Positions 27,251 through 34,712 of a DNA stretch of 64,000 nt are shown one piece after another; the first letter of the stretch is position 1, and every line of letters begins with the position of its first letter. A model generated the notes under the pieces. It was not told the origin of the DNA. It worked only from the letters and a program-made list of their open reading frames with translations, and searched no databases. Location: positions 362,501 to 426,500 of the forward strand of contig NC_020911.1 in assembly GCF_000155675.2 (NCBI RefSeq). The letters run 5' to 3'. The stretch is from Octadecabacter antarcticus 307 (GTDB taxonomy: Bacteria; Pseudomonadota; Alphaproteobacteria; Rhodobacterales; Rhodobacteraceae). A program made the translations under genes and the position numbers.

Positions 27251-28369
27251 TCAGACCTTTAGCGCTAGCTGCGGCGACAACACGTCTATCCCCAGCGCCT
27301 TGCCTACTGCGTAATAGGTCAGCTGTCCTGCATGGACGTTCAGACCATTCAGCAGATGCGCATCGTCTTCGCAGGCTTGACGCCAGCCTTTGTTGGCAAG
27401 GGCCAGCATGAACGGCATGGTTGCATTGCCCAGCGCAATCGTTGACGTGCGCGCAACCGCACCAGGCATGTTCGCCACGCAATAATGCATGATCCCGTCG
27501 ACGTCATAGATCGGATCTTGGTGCGTAGTGGCTTTGGATGTTTCAAAGCAGCCGCCTTGGTCGATGGCGACATCGACAATTACAGCACCCTGTTTCATCT
27601 CGGACAGTTGTGCGCGGCTGATCAGTTTCGGCGCTGCCGCACCGGGGATCAGGACCGCACCGATGACCATATCGGCTTCGCGAACCATTTCGATTGTGTT
27701 GCCCGCGCTGGCATACATCGTCTTGAAATCACGCGCGAAAACATCGTCAAGGTAGCGCATTCTTGGTAGTGAACGATCCAACACCGTCACATCTGCGCCC
27801 ATGCCTGCGGCGACCCGCGCGGCATGCGTGCCAACAACACCGCCACCGATCACGACGACCCGCGCGGGGCCAACACCGGGGACGCCGCCCATCAAAACGC
27901 CGCGTCCGCCGTTTGCCTTTTGCAAGGTCCAGCTGCCGACTTGTGGCGCCAAACGACCCGCAACTTCGGACATCGGCGCGAGCAGCGGTAAGCCACCGTT
28001 CGCGTCCGTCACCGTTTCATAAGCAATCGCAGTGCATCCTGACGCCATCAGGTCTTTGGTCTGTTCTGGGTCGGGTGCGAGGTGCAAATAAGTAAACAGC
28101 AACTGTCCCTCGCGCAGCATTTTACGTTCAACGGGCTGGGGTTCCTTAACCTTTACAATCATGTCGGCAGCGGCAAAGATTTCTACCGCAGTGGCGATAA
28201 TCGCCGCACCTGCATCGACGTAGTCTTCGTCGGTAAATCCAGCGCCGATACCGGCCTGTGTTTCAATAGACACTGTGTGGCCGTGAACGACGGCTTCGCG
28301 GGCTGCGTTGGGGGTTAGACCGACGCGGAATTCTTGTGGTTTGATCTCTTTGGGGCAACCGATGTGCAT
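27251..28369 (-). CDS. ald: Alanine dehydrogenase
   Basis: 372 aa. 'MHIGCPKEIKPQEFRVGLTP' is the conserved start; GAGGAGAT lies just upstream of the ATG at 28369, so the longer frame to 28396 is not used. 'VVVIGGGVVGTHAARVAAGMGADVTVLD' is the NAD-binding Rossmann motif. 'AIAYETV' and 'MLREGQLLFTYLHLAPD' carry substrate-site residues. It interconverts L-alanine and pyruvate plus ammonia. It is divergent from an Lrp/AsnC gene, its probable activator. Confidence 0.97.
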   Translation of the reverse strand: MHIGCPKEIKPQEFRVGLTPNAAREAVVHGHTVSIETQAGIGAGFTDEDYVDAGAAIIATAVEIFAAADMIVKVKEPQPVERKMLREGQLLFTYLHLAPDPEQTKDLMASGCTAIAYETVTDANGGLPLLAPMSEVAGRLAPQVGSWTLQKANGGRGVLMGGVPGVGPARVVVIGGGVVGTHAARVAAGMGADVTVLDRSLPRMRYLDDVFARDFKTMYASAGNTIEMVREADMVIGAVLIPGAAAPKLISRAQLSEMKQGAVIVDVAIDQGGCFETSKATTHQDPIYDVDGIMHYCVANMPGAVARTSTIALGNATMPFMLALANKGWRQACEDDAHLLNGLNVHAGQLTYYAVGKALGIDVLSPQLALKV

Positions 28370-28498
28370 ATGTATCTCCTCTTCCTGATGGAACATTCGC
28401 GCCGTTTGGGTGGAAAGAACTGGTAATCTTTGGCGTGTTAGCGCTAGTAGTCACAATGAATTCCGCAACATGCGGTAAAAAGCGGGAGAATTTTGCGC

Positions 28499-28957
28499 AT
28501 GGACCTAGATGAAACGGATCGCCGCCTTTTGAATGCGCTGCAACGACAAGGCCGCCTCTCAAATGCTGAATTGTCAGAGAAGGTGAATCTTTCGCCCTCA
28601 GCCTGCCATCGACGGGTGCAGCGGCTTGAAAAAGACGGGTTCATATCCGGCTATGTCGCGCTGGTGAATCCGCGCAAAGTTGATCGCAAAACCATTGTGT
28701 TTGTTGAGATTACTTTGCGTGCGCAAGCTGACGATGTGCTGGACGCATTCGAGAAATCGGTTGCCCGAATTCCTGACGTTCTGGAATGTCATCTGATGGC
28801 GGGGCAGGCGGATTATTTGCTGAAAGTTGTGGCAGAAGATGCCGAGGATTTCGCACGTATCCACCGACGGTATCTGGCCAGCCTCCCTGGTGTCCAAGGG
28901 ATGCAAAGCTCGTTTGCGCTGCGGACTGTGCGCCAGACAACGGCACTGCCGGTTTAA
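28499..28957 (+). CDS. Lrp/AsnC-family regulator, probably of ald
   Basis: 152 aa. The winged HTH is 'DETDRRLLNALQRQGRLSNAELSEKVNLSPSACHRRVQRLEKDGFI', followed by a RAM ligand-binding domain ('VLECHLMAGQADYLLKVVAEDAEDF'). The ATG at 28499 follows 'gcgggagaa'; a TTG two codons earlier is less likely. Divergent position next to ald matches AldR-type control. Its stop overlaps the end of the convergent DUF1304 gene in TTAA (28954-28957). Confidence 0.93.
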   Translation: MDLDETDRRLLNALQRQGRLSNAELSEKVNLSPSACHRRVQRLEKDGFISGYVALVNPRKVDRKTIVFVEITLRAQADDVLDAFEKSVARIPDVLECHLMAGQADYLLKVVAEDAEDFARIHRRYLASLPGVQGMQSSFALRTVRQTTALPV

Positions 28958-29316
28958 GAGATAAGCAGTGCGATAATCGCCAGTCTAGACGGCATCGTTT
29001 GCACATACAAAATCCGTTTGGTTACGGTTGTGGCACCATAAAGACCCTCGATAAAAACGCAGGTCAGGAAGAACAGCGCGACGTTCTGTGACTACATCGG
29101 ACCGCTGACCAGCAGGGACCAGATCAGGCCAGCGGCCAGAAACCCACTATAGAGCCCCTGATTGGCAGCCATTGCCTTGGTTTTGGGGAACATATCGGTG
29201 GGCAGAGTGCGAAAGACTTTCGGCCCACGGGTTTCCCACGCGAACATCTCAGACCGCATGGTGTAGATGTGTAGAAGGGCGATCAGCGCGATGAGCAGGT
29301 AAGCGAGCGTGGCCAT
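28954..29316 (-). pseudogene. DUF1304 membrane protein with in-frame amber stop
   Basis: Codons 1-74 read 'MATLAYLLIALIALLHIYTMRSEMFAW ... KTKAMAANQGLYSGFLAAGLIWSLLVSGPM', then TAG at 29094-29092. The same frame continues 'SQNVALFFLTCVFIEGLYGATTVTKRILYVQTMPSRLAIIALLIS' to TAA. Together this is a normal DUF1304 protein of about 120 aa with four membrane helices. The stop replaces one residue in the loop before TM3. It is either a recent nonsense mutation or readthrough. An upstream start at 29433 has no support. Confidence 0.75.
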
Positions 29317-29504
29317 ATTCGGTCTCTGATGACTTATGTGGTATAAGGCATAGCACACTGCTGGTGGCACCGAAAGATTGTCCCATCGCCAGTCCTGTGC
29401 CAGTCGCGGACTTTGGCCACTATGGTTTACCACCTGCGAAAAACGGAAACCATCGCGTGACTTGACGCGTTAGAGTTTCGAACATGAAAAGAAGGAATTA
29501 GAAA

Positions 29505-29579
29505 ATGCGGAACATTCTTTATATCGTCGGTCTTGTCGTTGTTGTCATGGTTATCCTGCGTCTTGCGGGTATCGCATAA
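29505..29579 (+). CDS. 24-residue single-helix membrane peptide
   Basis: MRNILYIVGLVVVVMVILRLAGIA: one hydrophobic helix with Arg near both ends. 'gaaggaatta' sits at proper distance before the ATG. Strong composition and a clean Shine-Dalgarno suggest a real small membrane protein; I cannot name a family. A hairpin terminator followed it before IS copy 2 split that hairpin. Confidence 0.55.
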   Translation: MRNILYIVGLVVVVMVILRLAGIA

Positions 29580-29644
29580 ACAAGCCCAGATCGGTGCTTT
29601 AAGGTGCACCTTTCGAGCCAGAAAACAAAGAAAAACCCCCGCGC

Positions 29645-29652
29645 CGAAAGGT
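29645..29652. repeat. 8-bp target duplication, left of IS copy 2
   Basis: cgaaaggt immediately before the element; the same 8 bases follow its right end at 32316-32323. It proves simple insertion at this site. Confidence 0.92.
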
Positions 29653-29680
29653 TGACGCATTCCGGCTTTTGGGACACATA

Positions 29681-29712
29681 GAGGCTTTCGCGATTTATTT
29701 CGCGGGGGCCTC
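29681..29712. terminator. Inward-facing hairpin at left end of IS copy 2
   Basis: gaggc-ttt-cgcga / tcgcg-ggg-gcctc. As plus-strand RNA the ttt and ggg pair by wobble, giving a 13-bp hairpin directly inside the terminal repeat. As minus-strand RNA those pairs are mismatched. It could stop transcription entering from the left. The same structure is at 18151-18182 in copy 1. Confidence 0.5.
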
Positions 29713-29728
29713 TTGATTGAGAAAGCCA

Positions 29729-30142
29729 TTACCGTGTCTCGAACTTTCTCCAAAGCGGTGTGCCGTGGAACAACCAAGGTCGATAAAAGATCCTGCGTGG
29801 ATCAGGTGCCTTGTTCTTTGGATTGTCGGCACCCAGCCGCATCGCCGGGGTCCGCATTACCGGCGCGGCGGTTCGCCGCTTCGGGACTTTCAGGGATTTG
29901 GACGATCCAGGAACCCGCACTGTAGAGACACCTTGGGCCACCTCGGTTGTGCCCTGCCCCGACGACCCAGACGCTACATACTGCCGTGTCTCGAACCAGT
30001 TGTAATACACGCGATAGATATTGAGCAGGGCGACCAAGCTAGCAGGATTAAATACTGCGCCGTTTATGTAGCTGGGACCGTTTCGACTGCCGCGCCCACC
30101 TGCCCGCGCGGTTGGACTGATCCGGCTCCGCACAGAGTTCAT
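29729..30142 (-). CDS. IS copy 2, C-terminal transposase frame
   Basis: Identical in sequence and layout to 17721-18134 in copy 1: 137 codons including 'NPASLVALLNIYRVYYNWFETRQYV', separated from the central frame by the same TAG and TGA. Probably the C-terminus of the transposase rather than a separate gene. Confidence 0.4.
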   Translation of the reverse strand: MNSVRSRISPTARAGGRGSRNGPSYINGAVFNPASLVALLNIYRVYYNWFETRQYVASGSSGQGTTEVAQGVSTVRVPGSSKSLKVPKRRTAAPVMRTPAMRLGADNPKNKAPDPRRIFYRPWLFHGTPLWRKFETR

Positions 30143-30256
30143 AAAAGCGGTTCATACAGGCTGGATTGTGGTGTTCAACACACGACGAGCGAGCGCCTCC
30201 CTTAGATCGTCATCAGCTATCTTTTGATCGAAGCCTACCGATTTCAAACGCTTTCG

Positions 30257-31681
30257 CTATTTTGACCGGAGCACTGGAAAGCCCACCGTCTTTTCGGTCT
30301 CACCGTAATGCTGGACAGGCGAGCTGGCCCAGAACTGTGGGAACTGGGCAGATTGAAAGTTGGCGATCGGAAAAGGATGCACCGCGTCCTGGCTATCAGT
30401 CTTCACTGCTGGCATTAGCCCTGCTGCGCAGAACCGTCTCAATAGCTCCCATCTCGGAAGCTCTTCGCCTACAATCCGCGTCTGAATCTCACCAAACTCC
30501 TCGAACGCCTTTTCGAATTTTTTGATACGGCTTTGGTTCGTTGGCGTAGAAGCTTCCTTGTCGAAGGACATCACAAACCATTCGAACTTGTCCTCCCTAA
30601 TCAAGTCTCGGAAAATGTGAGGGACAACTCGCACCATCGCAGCTTCTTGTTCGCCAACCAGGGTAATCTTGCCATCTGGCAGCATCTTTCGCAGGCACGC
30701 AAGGTGCGCAGCCTTTGTATAGGTCTGTTTAACGACTACCCCCTTGAAACTGCCGCGGTGATCGCGGTTGGTATCTACAAGGCCGAAGTATCCGTTGCGG
30801 ATCTCATTGAGAACCCGGCGTCGCGCACCTGATTCCCAAAGACCTTGCTGAACATCATCGGGCAGATCAATGCCGCAAGAAATGTCTTCCTCATAGGCCT
30901 TCTTCAACTTTTCCTCAAAAACCCGCCAGCTACTCTCGGCGCTGGCAAAGAACGCGGCCTCATCAAACCTACCGCTCGGCCTTTGGAAGTGAAGCAATGG
31001 GGCGCTCACGACCTTGCCAGACTTCTGGGTGTATTGTTTACGGATATTGCGGGGCTGGCCGGCAACATCGAGGTAGTGCTCTTCGAAGAAAGCAGCAGGA
31101 TCGACACGCGGGTCGAAGTTGGCATCAATCCGGAAGACATATCCACTGCGGATGTCTGCGCTGACCGAGCAGTGAAGAGGCGTCAGGCGGCGATCAAACC
31201 GACTTTCCCAGTTTACTGAAATGACCACATCATCGTGCGCGATGCGCATATGGCTGAACCGGTCGGATGCGTCTTCCTTAGCTTTCCAATCTTGCAGTTT
31301 CGCGCGCTCAAACGCGAGCAGGATCTTTTCCAAAAAGAAAATACGACTGTAAATACGGCTCACACCGCATTTCTTGCCCGTATCGGGGTCCGACAAAAGG
31401 CGTTGGAGGTCGTTGATACTTGCGCCATTGACCAACTCCCTGAGCAGGCGCACCATTATCGCTCTTCTTCTTTTGTGCCTGATGGTCCAGGGAAACGGAG
31501 ATACGCGCACCGGGCTGCCCTTTACAGGGTTTATGAATGATCCGGAATCCAGAAGGCTTCGGCCGCTTCCCTCTACGCGCGGGCGCGAGTTTGCCGTGCG
31601 TTCCATTGAAGATAAACTCGTCCGGTGCATCCAGATACCGAGCGCCACAACACCCACAGACTGGCCCTTCAAGTAGTCCAT
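30257..31681 (-). CDS. IS copy 2, central transposase frame
   Basis: 474 open codons identical to the copy 1 frame. The protein-like part starts around 31465 ('VRLLRELVNGASINDLQRLLS') and carries a probable RNase H-like core with acidic residues in 'VNWESRFDRR', 'RIDANFDP' and 'LVGEQEAAMV'. Both copies keep this long frame open although it needs a +1 shift from the preceding frame. That argues either for recoding or for very recent duplication of an already defective element. Confidence 0.6.
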   Translation of the reverse strand: MDYLKGQSVGVVALGIWMHRTSLSSMERTANSRPRVEGSGRSLLDSGSFINPVKGSPVRVSPFPWTIRHKRRRAIMVRLLRELVNGASINDLQRLLSDPDTGKKCGVSRIYSRIFFLEKILLAFERAKLQDWKAKEDASDRFSHMRIAHDDVVISVNWESRFDRRLTPLHCSVSADIRSGYVFRIDANFDPRVDPAAFFEEHYLDVAGQPRNIRKQYTQKSGKVVSAPLLHFQRPSGRFDEAAFFASAESSWRVFEEKLKKAYEEDISCGIDLPDDVQQGLWESGARRRVLNEIRNGYFGLVDTNRDHRGSFKGVVVKQTYTKAAHLACLRKMLPDGKITLVGEQEAAMVRVVPHIFRDLIREDKFEWFVMSFDKEASTPTNQSRIKKFEKAFEEFGEIQTRIVGEELPRWELLRRFCAAGLMPAVKTDSQDAVHPFPIANFQSAQFPQFWASSPVQHYGETEKTVGFPVLRSK

Positions 31682-32201
31682 TCTGTGTCATCAGCCTGTC
31701 GATTTCGTCGAGGAGATGTTCATTCGAGAAAATATTAAACGATACCTCGCAGGTTCGGTTTCCCTTTTGATGATGGCAAATGAGATTTCTCCCGTCATCC
31801 CAAGCGTGCGGATCGCCCTGATACTCGAAAACCTGGGATACCCTCGACGCCTTATCATCACCGTCGAGCGTGTATATGCCTTTGCCGGTCGCAAGGGCTG
31901 GCAGCTTTATTGATGCGAGAAGTTTGCGTTGAGTAGCATTGCGGCCCTTGAAGGTGGGTAGCGAAAAATCCGGAGCAACACCGTCGTTGTCGCAATCGAC
32001 ATCACCACAAGTATTGAGGTTGATTTCTTCGGACACTGCGGGATAAACTTCACGCAAGTTTAGTTGTGGCACACTCTTGACCATCAGATTTCCTATCTGT
32101 CGTTTCGTCAAGATGGCCTCCAAAGCCGAAAGAGATGTTGGTCGTTTCGGATGAAACGGAAACCTTTTGGACATTTTTTGCAATGTGTGGTCGCGGGACA
32201 C
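31308..32201 (-). CDS. IS copy 2, first transposase frame (zinc-ribbon-like)
   Basis: 297 codons from a GTG at 32201, or 258 from the ATG at 32084, which has 'aggaaatctg' before it and is my preferred start (MVKSVPQLNLREVYPAV). Cysteine pairs occur in 'NTCGDVDCDNDG', 'ICHHQKGNRTC' and 'GPVCGCCGARYL'. 'LPTFKGRNATQRKLL' is typical of the N-terminal zinc-binding region of some transposases. After codon 230 or so (near 'HQAQKKKSDN', an A/G-rich tract) the coding phase passes to the next frame. Confidence 0.65.
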   Translation of the reverse strand: MSRDHTLQKMSKRFPFHPKRPTSLSALEAILTKRQIGNLMVKSVPQLNLREVYPAVSEEINLNTCGDVDCDNDGVAPDFSLPTFKGRNATQRKLLASIKLPALATGKGIYTLDGDDKASRVSQVFEYQGDPHAWDDGRNLICHHQKGNRTCEVSFNIFSNEHLLDEIDRLMTQNGLLEGPVCGCCGARYLDAPDEFIFNGTHGKLAPARRGKRPKPSGFRIIHKPCKGQPGARISVSLDHQAQKKKSDNGAPAQGVGQWRKYQRPPTPFVGPRYGQEMRCEPYLQSYFLFGKDPARV

Positions 32202-32252
32202 TTCTCCCGCAACTCTTAGTATCTCCTATCTCTAAATGATCTGTAAAATCAA

Positions 32253-32282
32253 ACGCCTACCAAGCAAAAACTTGGTAGGCGT
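32253..32282. terminator. Hairpin at right end of IS copy 2
   Basis: A perfect 12-bp stem (acgcctaccaag with cttggtaggcgt) and a caaaaa loop, six bases inside the right terminal repeat and upstream of the transposase frames. It may block outside transcription from reading into the transposase. Confidence 0.6.
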
Positions 32283-32315
32283 CAGTTCTGTGTCCCAAAA
32301 GCCGGAATGCGTCAG

Positions 32316-32323
32316 CGAAAGGT
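32316..32323. repeat. 8-bp target duplication, right of IS copy 2
   Basis: cgaaaggt, matching 29645-29652. It is followed by 'acgggggctttcc', the second arm of the terminator hairpin whose first arm ('aaaacccccg') lies at 29633-29642. Confidence 0.92.
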
Positions 32324-32455
32324 ACGGGGGCTTTCCTTATTAAAACGTTATCAGGGGGTGCTAAGACACATTGCATTGCAGTGAACCGAAATTCGCTGCC
32401 TTTCCTTCCAGTCGAACGCGTATTGCGATCAGACCTTCAGTAAATGCAAAATGTC

Positions 32456-32662
32456 TTAGACCATCCCCTCACGCTCGAGCTTCTTCCGAGCCAGCTTGCG
32501 CTGACGGCGAATGGCCTCGGCCTTCTCGCGCGCCTTTTTCTCAGACGGTTTCTCAAAAGCTTGCTTAAGCTTCATCTCACGAAAAACGCCTTCACGCTGG
32601 AGCTTTTTCTTCAGGGCACGAAGCGCCTGATCGACGTTGTTGTCACGAACACTAACCTGCAT
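32456..32662 (-). CDS. rpsU: 30S ribosomal protein S21
   Basis: 68 aa. '[53 protein letters not shown]' is the S21 signature with a basic C-terminal tail. It joins the small subunit platform near the 16S 3' end. 'gagaggtggtgaaaac' precedes the ATG. The 210 bp to the next gene are divergent promoter space. Confidence 0.97.
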   Translation of the reverse strand: MQVSVRDNNVDQALRALKKKLQREGVFREMKLKQAFEKPSEKKAREKAEAIRRQRKLARKKLEREGMV

Positions 32663-32876
32663 GTGGTTTTCACCACCTCTCTAAGTTGGATTTGCAATAA
32701 GTTGCAGGAAGTCGCTATGTAGCAATCCGACCCTACATTGTCTACTGTGCTTTGTGGCGCTCCCTTGTCTCCTTATCGCTTCGCGCGTTTGCGCAAAGTT
32801 GGAGGCAACGAACGAGCGATTCAAGTTGATCGCAAAGTGCGTTAGTATGACGTGAACGCCTGAAATGGAGCTTGAT

Positions 32877-33569
32877 ATGACACCGTTACCTGATCCTCGT
32901 GCCCTTACTTTGCTGGATGCCATCCTGCCTCATGTGGCCTTTGATGGCTGGTCTGATGGCGCGTTTATCGCTGCCGTCGATGAATGTGGATTGTCGTTGG
33001 CGCAAGCCCGTGACGTCTGTCCGCGTGGTGCCATCGATCTGGCTGTGCTGCTCCACACACAGGGCGACGCGGCGATGGTTAGCGCGCTTTCATCTTCTGA
33101 TTTCAGCGATATGCGGTTTCGCGATAAGGTCGCCCATGCCGTGCGATTGCGCCTTGATGCGGTGAACGACAAAGAAGCCGTGCGGCGTGGTTCTGTGCTG
33201 TTTGCCCTGCCGCATATGGCGCCTGAGGGCTCCAAGCTGATCTGGGGAACGGCGGACGCGATCTGGACGGCACTCGGCGATACGTCTGACGACATCAATT
33301 GGTATACCAAACGCGCGACGCTATCGGCTGTGTATGGGTCTGTCGTGCTCTATTGGCTTGGTGACGACAACGATGATGGCCAAGCGACCACCGATTTCAT
33401 TGATCGTCGGATTGAAAACGTTATGCAGTTCGAAAGCTTCAAGGCTGCGGTCAACAAAAACCCGCTGCTCAAGCCCTTTTCCGCGGCGCTGGCCCAGCTG
33501 ACATCGTGTGTCAAAGCGCCAAGTGCCCCAGCCAGTGATTTACCGGGTTCATGGAAAACACCGCGATGA
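32877..33569 (+). CDS. COQ9-family ubiquinone biosynthesis protein
   Basis: 230 aa. It is a helical TetR-like fold with the COQ9 pattern: 'LLDAILPHVAFDGWSDGAFIAAVDECGL', 'FRDKVAHAVRLRLDAV' and 'DTSDDINWYTKRATLSAVYGSVVLYWLGD', followed by the lipid-binding C-terminal helices. COQ9 presents ubiquinone precursors to hydroxylase COQ7. GGAG lies before the ATG at 32877; an ATG at 32865 is possible. The stop overlaps the next gene (ATGA). Confidence 0.92.
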   Translation: MTPLPDPRALTLLDAILPHVAFDGWSDGAFIAAVDECGLSLAQARDVCPRGAIDLAVLLHTQGDAAMVSALSSSDFSDMRFRDKVAHAVRLRLDAVNDKEAVRRGSVLFALPHMAPEGSKLIWGTADAIWTALGDTSDDINWYTKRATLSAVYGSVVLYWLGDDNDDGQATTDFIDRRIENVMQFESFKAAVNKNPLLKPFSAALAQLTSCVKAPSAPASDLPGSWKTPR

Positions 33570-34534
33570 AAGCCGTTGAAATCGCCAAAGTTGGTGGGCC
33601 AGAGGTTCTAGTGCCCATCGACGCGCCGATGCCAGAACCCGCTTTCGGGCAAGTGCGAATCAAGGTCGCATATGCCGGTGTGAACCGCCCCGACGCGTTG
33701 CAACGTGCTGGGATGTATAACCCACCTAAAGGGGCAAGCCCGCTGCCCGGGTTGGAGGCTGCTGGTGAAATCAGTGCAATCGGTGCTGGCGTAACTGATT
33801 GGGCTGTCGGCGACGCGGTTTGCGCGTTGTTGCCTGGTGGCGGATATGCCGAAGAAGTCGTGACCCCTGCCGCCCATTGTCTGCCTGTTCCCGATGGGTT
33901 GACCCTGAAACAGGCCGCCTGCCTGCCCGAAACGTTCTTCACTGTCTGGTCCAACGTGTTCATGCGGGGCGGGTTGCAAGCGGGGGAGCGGTTCTTGGTC
34001 CATGGCGGATCATCCGGCATTGGCACAACGGCGATCCAGTTGGCGAATGCATTTGGCGCCCGCGTGTTCACCACCGCTGGATCGGACGCCAAATGCCGCG
34101 CGTGTCTGGACCTCGGGGCTGAGGTTGCGATGAATTACCGTGAGGTGGATTTTGTTGATGACGTTAAGGCGCTAGGCGGTGCAAACCTGATCCTTGATAT
34201 GATTGGCGGCGACTATCTGCCGCGCAACGTGCGCGCGCTGTGCGACGATGGCCGCTTGGTTCAGATCGCGTTCCTGCAAGGTCCCAAGATCGAGCTTAAC
34301 TTTGCCCACCTGATGATGCGCCGCCTGACGATCACTGGGTCGACGCTGCGGCCCCAGTCCGATCTGGCGAAGGCGGAGATTGCGCGGCAGTTGAAAGCGC
34401 AGGTCTGGCCGCTCCTCAGCTCAGGTAAAGTTGCGCCGGTGATGGATCAGGAATTTGCGTTGGCGGACGCAAGTGCAGCCCACGCGCGCATGGAAAGTAG
34501 CGAACACATCGGAAAGATTGTTTTGAAAGTCTGA
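33566..34534 (+). CDS. NAD(P)H:quinone oxidoreductase (zeta-crystallin type)
   Basis: 322 aa from MKAVEIAKVGGPEVL. GroES-like N-domain ('PDALQRAGMYNPPKGASPLPGLEAAGEI') and a Rossmann domain ('FLVHGGSSGIGTTAIQLANAFGARVFTTAGSDAKC'). No structural zinc ligands, as in the quinone oxidoreductase branch of the MDR superfamily. It is coupled to the COQ9 gene by ATGA, so a quinone-related role fits the operon. Confidence 0.92.
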   Translation: MKAVEIAKVGGPEVLVPIDAPMPEPAFGQVRIKVAYAGVNRPDALQRAGMYNPPKGASPLPGLEAAGEISAIGAGVTDWAVGDAVCALLPGGGYAEEVVTPAAHCLPVPDGLTLKQAACLPETFFTVWSNVFMRGGLQAGERFLVHGGSSGIGTTAIQLANAFGARVFTTAGSDAKCRACLDLGAEVAMNYREVDFVDDVKALGGANLILDMIGGDYLPRNVRALCDDGRLVQIAFLQGPKIELNFAHLMMRRLTITGSTLRPQSDLAKAEIARQLKAQVWPLLSSGKVAPVMDQEFALADASAAHARMESSEHIGKIVLKV

Positions 34535-34712
34535 CGCGAAAATTGGCTTTCGTGTTAACGGCGGCCTTGAGCCCAATATGACTTTCGTAGAAATCACATT
34601 TTTGGCTTGGTTCAAATTGAATTAGGAATTTCCAGGAATCCCATGGACTTGACTGAATTGTTTCAGACTGCACTGTGACAGAATCGGCGATTTCGTATTT
34701 GAGGTACTTGCT

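Larger units (their letters stand above)
29653..32315. mobile_element. Complete 2.66-kb IS, copy 2, family unrecognised
   Basis: 2663 bp with perfect 26-bp terminal inverted repeats (29653-29678 and 32289-32314; inner sequence cggcttttgggacaca) and an 8-bp target duplication (cgaaaggt). It encodes zinc-ribbon-like and DDE-like protein segments in two or three frames on the minus strand. A strong hairpin lies just inside each end. It is inserted in the loop of an old terminator. Near-identity with copy 1 indicates recent movement. I cannot assign it confidently to a named IS family. Confidence 0.93.

Noticed and set aside
28954..29094. Reassignment of UAG to an amino acid in this organism
   Set aside because: Several intact genes in the window (ytoQ, serB, the dehydratase, LysR) use TAG as their natural stop, so global reassignment is unlikely. 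The in-frame TAGs are better read as mutations or local events.
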